DNA from: Bacteroidales bacterium
Lineage (GTDB): Bacteria; Bacteroidota; Bacteroidia; Bacteroidales; Bacteroidaceae
Length of the DNA: 5,941 nt
Direction of reading: 5' to 3'
Assembly (NCBI GenBank): GCA_009177185.1
Contig: WFMB01000058.1
Coordinates: 58,647-64,587, forward strand
Below the pieces are notes generated by a model that did no database searches, was not told the DNA's origin, and worked only from the letters and a program-made list of their open reading frames with translations. Below, piece after piece: positions 1-5,941 of the stretch. Each line of letters opens with the position of its first letter. The stretch's first letter is position 1. A program made the translations under genes and the position numbers.

Positions 1-18
1 GAGAAGTGGGAGAAATGA
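1..18 (+). CDS. Possible 3' end of an upstream gene (partial)
   Basis: Read from base 1, the first frame gives five codons (E-K-W-E-K) and then TGA at 16-18. A charged tail of this kind could be the C-terminus of a gene cut by the window edge. In Bacteroidota the gene before the DUF4835/recN pair is often coaBC (phosphopantothenoylcysteine decarboxylase/synthetase), so that is the first candidate, but five residues cannot identify a family. The other two frames run on to 118-120 and 1034; their translations over this stretch look less like protein ends. Low confidence. Confidence 0.25.
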   Translation, partial: EKWEK

Positions 19-59
19 GGAGGGTAATGGGGAGTCATCCCGAAATTGGTCGGAGATTA

Positions 60-91
60 TTTGGCTATGTCGGCAGAAAGCTATACTTTTG
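60..91 (+). promoter_or_regulatory. Candidate Bacteroidales-type promoter for porD-recN-TPR cluster
   Basis: TTTG at 60-63 and TACTTTTG at 84-91 match the Bacteroidales sigma-ABfr consensus (-33 TTTG and -7 TAnnTTTG) with 20 bases between them, which is in the usual range. Transcription would begin near 96-99, leaving a short A-rich leader (about 15-18 bases) before the ATG at 114. The site lies inside the longer GTG-started reading frame beginning at 6, so it also argues against that longer start. The match is by eye; no start site has been measured. Confidence 0.55.
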
Positions 92-113
92 TGTCCGAAA
101 AAAAGAAAGAGTG

Positions 114-1034
114 ATGTGTAAAATCAGCCGTTTTCTCCTTTGCCTCTTGGGGGCGTTCGTGTGTTCGTTTTGGGTCGGCGATGCGGTGGCGCAGGAACTG
201 AATTGTACGGTCAAGGTGATTCACTCGCAGGTGCAGGGCACGAACAAGAGCGTGTTTGAGACGCTGGAGAGTGCCATCACGGAGTTTATGAATAACCGCG
301 AGTGGACCGACCTCCAGTTTCAGAAGGCGGAACGGATTGATTGCAGCATGAACATCACGATTAAGAAGTATGACGAGGCGAACAATGCGTTCACGGGAGA
401 GTTGCTGTTCCAAGTGTCGCGTCCTGTCTTCAATTCGGCTTACAATACGACTGTCTTTTCGATGAAGGATGCTGACTTTTCCTTCACATACAAGGAGCAT
501 GACCCGCTGGAGTTTAACATCAACAATCTGGACGACAACCTGACTGCCATGCTTGCTTATTACGCCTATCTGTTTATCGGCATGGACCTGGACACCTTCT
601 CTCCGCTGGGCGGAACGGAGGTGCTGCATGTGGTGGAGAGCATTGTCAACAGCGCGCAAGGCATGGGCGGAACGGGTTGGAAGGCTTTTCAGGATTCGAA
701 GAACAGGCACGCCATCATCAATGACTATATGGAGTCATCGCTCGAGCCTCTGCGGCAGATGCAGTATAAGTATTATCGGCAGGGGTTGGACGAGATGTCG
801 CAGAATGCTGACCGGGGCAGGGTGGCTGTCACTGAGGCGTTGGAACTGCTGAAAGAGGCGCATAGCAACAAGCCTTTGTCGCAGTTACCTCAGATTTATA
901 CGGACTTCAAGCGCGACGAGATTGTCAACATCTATTCAGGGCATGGGACGGAGAAGGAGAAGCAGGAGGTCTATGACATTGTTTCTTCTATCAATGCCAG
1001 CCAAAACACTTATTGGAACAGAATTAAGAAATGA
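114..1034 (+). CDS. porD: PorD / DUF4835 family exported protein
   Basis: This 306-residue protein has a signal peptide: a basic start (MCKISR), a hydrophobic core over residues 7-20 and a likely signal peptidase I site after A26 (AVA|QE). The mature part fits the DUF4835 family. It has E-L-N-C at its start, an N-terminal beta-rich half, then F154-IGMDLDTFSPLGG and G188-WKAFQDSKNR, and a helical C-terminal half. Databases name this family type IX secretion system protein PorD; its molecular role is poorly known and I infer only a periplasmic or outer-membrane-associated location. The mature chain has just two cysteines, C31 and C77. I chose ATG 114 over the GTG at 6 because it puts the signal peptide at the N-terminus, leaves a promoter upstream and follows an A-rich leader. 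Its stop overlaps the start of recN. Confidence 0.82.
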   Translation: MCKISRFLLCLLGAFVCSFWVGDAVAQELNCTVKVIHSQVQGTNKSVFETLESAITEFMNNREWTDLQFQKAERIDCSMNITIKKYDEANNAFTGELLFQVSRPVFNSAYNTTVFSMKDADFSFTYKEHDPLEFNINNLDDNLTAMLAYYAYLFIGMDLDTFSPLGGTEVLHVVESIVNSAQGMGGTGWKAFQDSKNRHAIINDYMESSLEPLRQMQYKYYRQGLDEMSQNADRGRVAVTEALELLKEAHSNKPLSQLPQIYTDFKRDEIVNIYSGHGTEKEKQEVYDIVSSINASQNTYWNRIKK

Positions 1035-2704
1035 TTCGTCATCTGCACATAGAGAACTACGCACTGATTGAGCACTTGGACATTGATTTCCACTCGGGCT
1101 TCTCGGTCATCACGGGCGAAACGGGTGCGGGAAAGTCCATCATCATCGGTGCCATCGGTCTGCTTTTGGGGCAACGCGCTGACTCGAAGGCGATGAAGGC
1201 AGGAGCCAAGCGATGCGTGATAGAAAGCACGTTCGACGTGTCTTCCTACCAGCTGGAGGCGTTCTTCCGTGAGAATGACTTCGACTTTGATGGCACGGAG
1301 TGTATCATCCGCCGCGAACTGACGGCATCGGGCAAGTCGCGTGCCTTTATCAACGACACGCCTGCCTCTTTGGCACAGCTGAAGGAAATCGGTGAGCAGC
1401 TCATTGACGTCCATTCGCAGCATAAGAATCTTTTGTTGGGCAAGGAGGACTTCCAGCTGAACATCTTGGATATTGTTGCCAGTCACCAAGCGTTGCTCGA
1501 TGCGTACAAGGAAGCGTACAAGGCTTATAAGGCATCGGTGCGCGAGCTGGAGGCGGCACAGGCGGAGGCTAAGAGCAGTCGGGAGGATGAGGACTACCTG
1601 CGCTTTCAGGTGGAGCAGCTCTCGGACGCAAACTTGCAGGAGGATGAACAGGCGGAGCTGGAGGCAGAGCAAGAGACGTTGGAGCATGCCGAGGACATCA
1701 AATCTGCGCTTTACACGGTGGCGAACCTGCTGCAGTCATCGACCGATGGGACTGATGCCTTGGGACTGCTCAAACAGGGGCTTTCCGAGTTGCGCGCCAT
1801 TGCGTCTGTGTATGCCACGGCAGAGGAGCTGGCGGAACGGATTGATTCTTGCTATATAGAGTTGAAGGATGTGGCTGAGGAACTGGAGGGGAATGCCGAG
1901 GATGTGGAGTACAATCCGCAACGCTTGGAGCAGGTGAACGAGCGGCTGAATACCATCTATACTTTGCAGAAGAAGCATGGGGTGGATACCGTGGGGGACT
2001 TGCTTGCCTTGCAGGAGCAGCTGACGGAGCGGTTGATGCGCATTACGCATGCTGACGACATGATAGAAGCACTTTGCCAGCAGGTGGAGGCGCAGCGGAA
2101 GCAGTGCGCCCAGTTGGCGGAGCGGCTTTCTAACGCGCGCAAGAAGGTTGCCAAGCAGGTGGAGCAGGAGATGCAGGAGCGGCTTTTACCGTTGGGAATG
2201 CCTAACGTGCAGTTCAAATGTGCGGTGGTGGCGCATCCATCGGAACTGACTCCAACGGGATATGACCAAGTGCAGTTCCTCTTCAATGCCAATAAGAGCG
2301 GTGAGCTAAAACCTGTCAGCCAAATCGCTTCGGGGGGCGAGATAGCTCGTGTGATGCTGTCGCTCAAGGCGTTGATTGCGGGTGCGGTCAAGCTACCGAC
2401 TATTATTTTTGACGAGATAGACACGGGCGTGAGTGGCTCTATCGCTGAAAAGATGGCACGCATCATGCAGGAGATGGGGCGGCGTGAGCGGCAGGTCATC
2501 TCTATCACCCATCTGCCACAGATTGCGGCATTGGGAGGCCATCATTATAAAGTATATAAGGAAGACACCGACGATGCCACACTGAGTCACATCGTTCCGC
2601 TGACCAAGGAGCAGCGTGTGGAGGAAATCGCCCACATGCTGAGTGGCGAGAAGCTCACACAGGCGGCATGGGACAACGCGCGGTCTTTGTTGGACAATCA
2701 ATAG
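1031..2704 (+). CDS. recN: DNA repair protein RecN (SMC-like ATPase)
   Basis: RecN is a cytoplasmic SMC-like ATPase that acts early in repair of double-strand breaks by recombination. All landmarks are present in 557 residues, matching the roughly 550-residue family norm. The N-terminal half-site begins MIRHLHIENYALI and has Walker A G29-ETGAGKS-S36. A long charged, Q/E/A/L-rich coiled-coil region spans roughly residues 155-370. The C-terminal half-site has the ABC signature A433-SGGE-E437, Walker B ending in D461-E462 followed by I-D-T-G-V-S-G, and the H-loop histidine H494 in I-T-H-L-P-Q. Nothing is truncated. The ATG sits in an ATGA overlap with the porD stop, so translation is probably coupled, and the next gene begins 17 bases after its stop. 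No SOS-type operator can be recognised upstream, in contrast to the LexA control known in E. coli. Confidence 0.97.
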   Translation: MIRHLHIENYALIEHLDIDFHSGFSVITGETGAGKSIIIGAIGLLLGQRADSKAMKAGAKRCVIESTFDVSSYQLEAFFRENDFDFDGTECIIRRELTASGKSRAFINDTPASLAQLKEIGEQLIDVHSQHKNLLLGKEDFQLNILDIVASHQALLDAYKEAYKAYKASVRELEAAQAEAKSSREDEDYLRFQVEQLSDANLQEDEQAELEAEQETLEHAEDIKSALYTVANLLQSSTDGTDALGLLKQGLSELRAIASVYATAEELAERIDSCYIELKDVAEELEGNAEDVEYNPQRLEQVNERLNTIYTLQKKHGVDTVGDLLALQEQLTERLMRITHADDMIEALCQQVEAQRKQCAQLAERLSNARKKVAKQVEQEMQERLLPLGMPNVQFKCAVVAHPSELTPTGYDQVQFLFNANKSGELKPVSQIASGGEIARVMLSLKALIAGAVKLPTIIFDEIDTGVSGSIAEKMARIMQEMGRRERQVISITHLPQIAALGGHHYKVYKEDTDDATLSHIVPLTKEQRVEEIAHMLSGEKLTQAAWDNARSLLDNQ

Positions 2705-2721
2705 GTTATGTAAATCGAATC

Positions 2722-4434
2722 ATGAAGAAATCGTTTCTGCTCACCCTTTCTCTCTGCTGTATGGCGTGTGCGGTCTTTGCTCAACCCAAGTTTGCAGCGA
2801 AGGTCAGAAAGGGCATATTTTCAGTGAATGCGTATGACAAGCAAGGTGTGCTCCTCCGCCAAGGCGTCGGCTTCTATGTGGGCGAGAATGGTGAGGCGGT
2901 GGCAGACCTCCGTGTGATGAAGGGGGCGTATAGGGCTGATGTGGTAGGTGCTGACGGGAAGACAGTGGCGGTGGATTATGTGTTGGGTGCTGATGACACC
3001 TACTCGCTGGTGCGTTTCCATGTCCCCGTGAAAGTGAAAGCCCCTTATCCCGTGGTCGCAGCTGTTCAACCGCTGAAATCGACTTTATATGTGCTGCATC
3101 CTTCTGATGGTACGGCAGTGCAGAGTAAGCAAGTGGTGGTGGAGGACACGTCTTTCATCCAAGGGAAGTATGCTTACTATGGCTTGGATTGTCAGTTGGA
3201 CGCGAGTTTGATGGGGTCGCCTGTCTTCAATGCCTCTGGTGCGTTGGTCGGGATGCTGCATTCCACCTTGGGCACCAAGAGCTATGTGCTGGATGCCCGT
3301 TTCTGCGAGACGCTGAACATGGTCGCCATTCCGTCTCACTCGGCATCTACGGCACTGAACAACATTTTCATCCCGAAGGCTTTGCCTGAATCGGCTGAGG
3401 AGGCTTTGGTGTATCTCTACATCAAGTCGCGGTCGGCAGGGAATGAGGAGTATATGGATATGGTCAACCGTTTCGTGGCAGCGTTCCCGAAGAATGCGGA
3501 GGGCTATCTGCGACGTGCCACACCGCTGATTGACCTTATGCGTTTCGACGAGGCTGCGCAGGATGTGGCGCAGTATCTGTCGCTGGTGGGAGATAAGGGG
3601 GCAGGTAACTATAATGTGGCATCGCTGATTTTCGACAAGCTGCGGCTTCAGCCAGAACCTGCCTATGCGCCGTGGACGCTCGACGTGGTGTTGCAGTATA
3701 TAGAGCAAGCGCTTTCGCTGAATGCTGCGAAGCCTGTTGGCGAACAGCAAAAGGAGGAATACGTCAAGTGCCAGACGTTGAAGGCGCAGGTATTGATGGA
3801 GGCGCAGGATTATGATGCCGCTATTGCCATATATGATGCGTTGTTGCAAGAAGGTAGCAGTTCTTCTGCGGCTTACCTGTATGCCATCAGTATGGCGCGC
3901 GAGGAGCGTGGTGATTCATTGAGTGCTGTGGTGGCACCGCTGGATTCTGCTTTGGCTTTGATGGGCAGTCCTTTGCCACGCGAGGCGGCTAACTATGTCA
4001 TTCGTCGCGGACAGCTCTATGCCAATGCGGGCAAGTATCGTGAAGCGGTGCTCGACTACACTCAATATGCTTATCTGTTGGAAGGGAAGGTGAGTGCTGT
4101 CTTTTTCTACGAACGTTCGCAGATAGAGGTGAATGCGCGCATGTTCCAACAGGCGCTTGACGACATTGACAAGGCGATAGAGATGTCACCGCGCACACCG
4201 CTCTACCATGTGGAGCGTGCTGCTATCACTATCCGTGTGGGTCTGCTTGACGAATGTATAGAGTCGTGTCAGATGGTCATTCGGCTGAATCCTGACATCA
4301 TCGATGCCTACCGCATTCTTGGTTATGCGCAGTTGCAAAAAGGCGACCGTGAAAACGCTCGCCTGAACATTCAACGTGCCATCGATATGGGCGATGAGGC
4401 TGCCCAAAAGCTGATGGATACGTATCTCCAATAA
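2722..4434 (+). CDS. Exported trypsin-like (probably inactive) domain plus TPR protein
   Basis: This 570-residue protein starts with a signal peptide (MKKSFLLTLSLCC...), cleaved probably after A20 (VFA|QP). Residues about 25-205 read like an HtrA/trypsin-type beta-barrel: G48-VGFYVGENGEAVADLRVMKGA-A69, then DGK at 78-80, LGADDTYSLVRF at 88-99 and MGSPVFNASGALVGML at 164-179. By eye alignment to HtrA, the catalytic His, Asp and Ser positions hold R64, S95 and M164, so it is probably a pseudo-protease. From about 225 to the end it is helical, with TPR-like pairs at roughly 241-290, 347-376, 422-453, 458-490, 491-525 and 526-558; the last four are clearest. This suggests a periplasmic binding or scaffold protein, but no partner is visible. 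I chose ATG 2722 over an in-frame ATG at 2668 because the signal peptide then leads the protein and recN is not overlapped. It is probably the last gene of the porD-recN transcript. Confidence 0.85.
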   Translation: MKKSFLLTLSLCCMACAVFAQPKFAAKVRKGIFSVNAYDKQGVLLRQGVGFYVGENGEAVADLRVMKGAYRADVVGADGKTVAVDYVLGADDTYSLVRFHVPVKVKAPYPVVAAVQPLKSTLYVLHPSDGTAVQSKQVVVEDTSFIQGKYAYYGLDCQLDASLMGSPVFNASGALVGMLHSTLGTKSYVLDARFCETLNMVAIPSHSASTALNNIFIPKALPESAEEALVYLYIKSRSAGNEEYMDMVNRFVAAFPKNAEGYLRRATPLIDLMRFDEAAQDVAQYLSLVGDKGAGNYNVASLIFDKLRLQPEPAYAPWTLDVVLQYIEQALSLNAAKPVGEQQKEEYVKCQTLKAQVLMEAQDYDAAIAIYDALLQEGSSSSAAYLYAISMAREERGDSLSAVVAPLDSALALMGSPLPREAANYVIRRGQLYANAGKYREAVLDYTQYAYLLEGKVSAVFFYERSQIEVNARMFQQALDDIDKAIEMSPRTPLYHVERAAITIRVGLLDECIESCQMVIRLNPDIIDAYRILGYAQLQKGDRENARLNIQRAIDMGDEAAQKLMDTYLQ

Positions 4435-4438
4435 AAAA

Positions 4439-4463
4439 GGCTTTGACTCAGAGAGTCAAAGCC
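4439..4463. terminator. Shared hairpin terminator between convergent genes
   Basis: GGCTTTGACTC (4439-4449) pairs perfectly with GAGTCAAAGCC (4453-4463) around a three-base AGA loop, giving an 11-bp stem. In the minus direction the stem is followed at once by TTTTTTAT (complement of 4431-4438), a classic intrinsic terminator for the nuclease gene. In the plus direction only GAATTTCT follows, so the U-tract is weak, and termination of the recN cluster there is less certain. The minus-strand stop codon (4456-4458) lies within the stem. Confidence 0.85.
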
Positions 4464-5244
4464 GAATTTCTACTTCTACGGGGCAGTGGTCGCTGCCCAT
4501 GATTTCTGTGTGTATCTTGGCGGAGAGTAGCTGGGGTTGGAGCAGATTGGAACAGAGCCAATAGTCAATGCGCCAGCCGGTGTTCTTCTCGCGGGCGTGG
4601 AAACGGTAGCTCCACCATGAATAGATGTTCTCCTGCGTGGGGAAGAAGTGGCGGAAGGTGTCGGTGAAGCCGCTTTGGAGCAAGTCGGTAAACTTGGCGC
4701 GCTCCTCGTCGGTGAAACCTGCGTTGCGGCGGTTCGTCTTAGGGTTCTTGAGGTCGATTTCCTGATGTGCCACGTTCATGTCGCCACAGGCAAGGACGGG
4801 CTTCTTCTGATTCAGTTGTAGCAGATACAGGCGGAAGGCATCGTCCCAAATCATGCGTTGGTCAAGGCGTTTAAGCCCGTCTTGTGAATTGGGAGTATAG
4901 ACGGTGACGACGTAGAAGGAGTCGTATTCGAGGGTGATGACGCGTCCTTCGGTATTCATCTCCAGCCATTCGTTGGCTGGCATCTGCTGAATGATGTCCT
5001 GCGGAAGCCCTTTAGCCACGCTGAGGGGCGTGTGCTTGGTGTAGATGGCTGTGCCCGAATAGCCTTTCTTGTCGGCATAGTTCCAGTAGGACTGGTAGCC
5101 AGGGAAGGCGAGGTCGAGCTGCCCTGCCTGCATCTTGGTCTCTTGCAGGCAAAAGAAATCCGCGTCGAGCGCGGTGAAGGTTTCTGAGAAACCCTTGCCG
5201 CACACGGCGCGGAGTCCGTTAACGTTCCAAGAAATGAATTTCAA
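4456..5244 (-). CDS. xth: Exodeoxyribonuclease III / AP endonuclease (ExoA type)
   Basis: This is a 262-residue enzyme of the exonuclease/endonuclease/phosphatase fold that cuts the backbone 5' to abasic sites in base-excision repair and trims 3' ends. The family active site is complete: N7 (F-I-S-W-N-V-N-G-L), E35 (L-Q-E-T-K), Y116 (Y-T-P-N-S), D155 and N157 (G-D-M-N-V-A-H), D227 (G-W-R-I-D-Y) and S251-D252-H253. The loop around residues 164-185 (DLKNPKTNRRNAGFTDEER) and YSWWSYR at 208-214 place it with the ExoA/APE1-like branch. It has no signal peptide and is cytoplasmic. The start is TTG at 5242-5244: the only upstream in-frame codons before a TAA at 5257-5259 are AAG, ATT, GAA and GCA, and the next ATG (M38) would remove N7 and E35. 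It lies 29 bases after the CoA-transferase gene and is probably cotranscribed with it. Its stop is inside the terminator stem. Confidence 0.95.
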   Translation of the reverse strand: MKFISWNVNGLRAVCGKGFSETFTALDADFFCLQETKMQAGQLDLAFPGYQSYWNYADKKGYSGTAIYTKHTPLSVAKGLPQDIIQQMPANEWLEMNTEGRVITLEYDSFYVVTVYTPNSQDGLKRLDQRMIWDDAFRLYLLQLNQKKPVLACGDMNVAHQEIDLKNPKTNRRNAGFTDEERAKFTDLLQSGFTDTFRHFFPTQENIYSWWSYRFHAREKNTGWRIDYWLCSNLLQPQLLSAKIHTEIMGSDHCPVEVEIRL

Positions 5245-5273
5245 TGCTTCAATCTTTTAGTCGTTCAGTTCTA

Positions 5274-5941
5274 TTATGCGAATTTGCTGAAATCAACCTT
5301 GTGCATATCGCCCTCCTTGATGAAGGTATCGTGGAATGCGTGGGTGGCAGCGAGGTTGTGGCATGACTGACCTGTCTGCGAGATTTTGAGGTAGTCCCAG
5401 AGGAGCTGCTTGTAGTCGGGGTGTGCACAATTCTCAATGATGGTGCGCGCACGCTCGACAGGGCTTTTGCCTCGGAGGTCTGCCACGCCTTGCTCTGTTA
5501 CGATGATGTTCACGTCGTGCTCCGTGTGGTCAACATGGCTACAGAAAGGCACGATGGCAGAGATTGCACCGCCCTTGGCTACAGAGGCGCAAGTGAAGAT
5601 GGAGAGGAAGGCGTTGCGTTCAAAGTCGCCTGAACCGCCGATGCCGTTCATCATCTTAGTGCCGCAAATCTGCGTTGAGTTAGCGTGTCCGTAGAGGTCC
5701 ACTTCGATAGCAGTGTTGATGGCGATAAGTCCAAGACGGCGGATGACCTCAGCATTATTGGAGATTTCAGAAGGACGGAGCACAAGCTTGTCCTTGAAGA
5801 AGTCAATGTTGTCGTAGATGCTCAGCAGTTTGTCGTTGGTGACGGTGAGCGAGCAGGTAGAAGCACACTTCACTTTGCCCTCGAACATGAGGTCCACGAT
5901 GGCGTTCTGCAACACCTCTGTATAAACCTCCATGGCTGGCA
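5274..5941 (-). CDS. Acetyl-CoA hydrolase / succinate:acetate CoA-transferase family, C-terminal part
   Basis: The gene runs off the right edge; about 222 C-terminal codons are visible, against roughly 500 residues for the family. The frame is still open at base 5941, so the ATG at 5931-5933 is an internal methionine, not the start. Counting from that methionine, the family marks are E2-VYTEVLQ, Y40-DNIDFFKDKLVLRPSEISNN, the glycine loop G97-IGGSGDF-F104, V118-AKGGAISAIVP, S132-HVDHTEHD and T146-EQGVADLRGKSP. Members move CoA between succinate, acetate or similar acids, or hydrolyse acetyl-CoA. In a succinate-forming anaerobe a succinyl-CoA:acetate transferase is the most likely role, but substrate cannot be read from this half. 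The catalytic glutamate of the family lies upstream, outside the window. TAA at 5274-5276 is followed after 29 bases by the nuclease gene. No promoter or terminator is visible between the two. Confidence 0.9.
   Translation of the reverse strand, partial: PAMEVYTEVLQNAIVDLMFEGKVKCASTCSLTVTNDKLLSIYDNIDFFKDKLVLRPSEISNNAEVIRRLGLIAINTAIEVDLYGHANSTQICGTKMMNGIGGSGDFERNAFLSIFTCASVAKGGAISAIVPFCSHVDHTEHDVNIIVTEQGVADLRGKSPVERARTIIENCAHPDYKQLLWDYLKISQTGQSCHNLAATHAFHDTFIKEGDMHKVDFSKFA

Noticed and set aside
6..113. GTG-started extension of porD by 36 residues
   Set aside because: It would bury the signal peptide behind a basic, non-homologous stretch and would cover the candidate promoter at 60-91. ATG 114 fits better.
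81..710. Minus-strand open frame (209 residues) opposite porD
   Set aside because: No signal peptide or motif. It runs across the candidate promoter and the porD gene, which has clear family sequence.
1010..1687. Minus-strand open frame (225 residues) opposite recN
   Set aside because: It mirrors the recN coding frame, is L/R/Q-rich and has no domain; recN has every family motif over this stretch.
326..1847. Exact 17-base match between porD (326-342) and recN (1831-1847)
   Set aside because: Both copies encode A-E-R-I-D in frame with the same codons, and the flanks differ at once. It looks like chance from shared codon choice and not a repeat element.
2668..2721. ATG at 2668 as start of the TPR protein
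   Set aside because: It would overlap the last codons of recN in another frame and put 18 residues before a normal MKKSF signal peptide.
2685..2721. Possible promoter before the TPR gene (TTTG near 2687, TAGGTTAT near 2702)
   Set aside because: The second box misses two fixed positions of TAnnTTTG and the spacing is too short, so cotranscription with recN is simpler.
3085..3849. Long minus-strand open frame (254 residues) opposite the TPR gene
   Set aside because: It is rich in R, H, Q and I with no recognisable motif, as expected for the complement of a GC-balanced coding gene. The plus-strand gene is supported by a signal peptide, a domain and repeats.
5421..5694. Two plus-strand open frames opposite the CoA-transferase gene
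   Set aside because: They are short, motif-free shadows of a strongly conserved minus-strand coding region.
1..5941. Search for CRISPR arrays, tRNAs, insertion sequences or defence systems
   Set aside because: No regularly spaced repeats, terminal inverted repeats, transposase or cloverleaf-like stretch was seen. Coding sequence fills almost all of the window.

Overview
The window looks like an ordinary chromosomal stretch of a Bacteroidota bacterium, most likely order Bacteroidales and probably close to Prevotella. Four things point there: a DUF4835/PorD-family exported protein directly before recN; an upstream sequence that fits the Bacteroidales promoter pattern (TTTG, 20 bases, TAnnTTTG); A-rich leaders in place of strong Shine-Dalgarno sites; and a CoA-transferase of the succinate:acetate type. 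The genus is an inference from gene content only.

Layout, left to right. Positions 1-18 may be the last codons of an upstream gene, and 19-113 hold a candidate promoter. A plus-strand cluster follows: porD (114-1034), recN (1031-2704, overlapping porD by ATGA) and a 570-residue exported protein (2722-4434). That last protein joins a trypsin/HtrA-like domain, which appears to have lost its catalytic triad, to a run of TPR repeats. The spacings (overlap of 4 bases, then 17 bases) suggest one transcript. On the minus strand, reading leftward, come the 3' part of an acetyl-CoA hydrolase/CoA-transferase family gene (5274 to beyond the window end) and, 29 bases after it, a gene for an exodeoxyribonuclease III / AP endonuclease (4456-5244). 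The two clusters converge on a perfect 11-bp hairpin at 4439-4463, which acts as a terminator and contains the stop codon of the nuclease gene.

The genes cover two DNA-repair functions (RecN for double-strand breaks, ExoIII for abasic sites), two envelope or periplasmic proteins and one enzyme of central carbon metabolism. The linkage of porD to recN is a gene-order habit of this phylum and need not mean a shared function. I see no mobile element, CRISPR array, tRNA, rRNA or riboswitch, and no sign of a new defence or mobile system. The parts most worth a second look are the probable pseudo-protease/TPR protein, the non-ATG start of the nuclease gene, and the stop codon inside the shared terminator.
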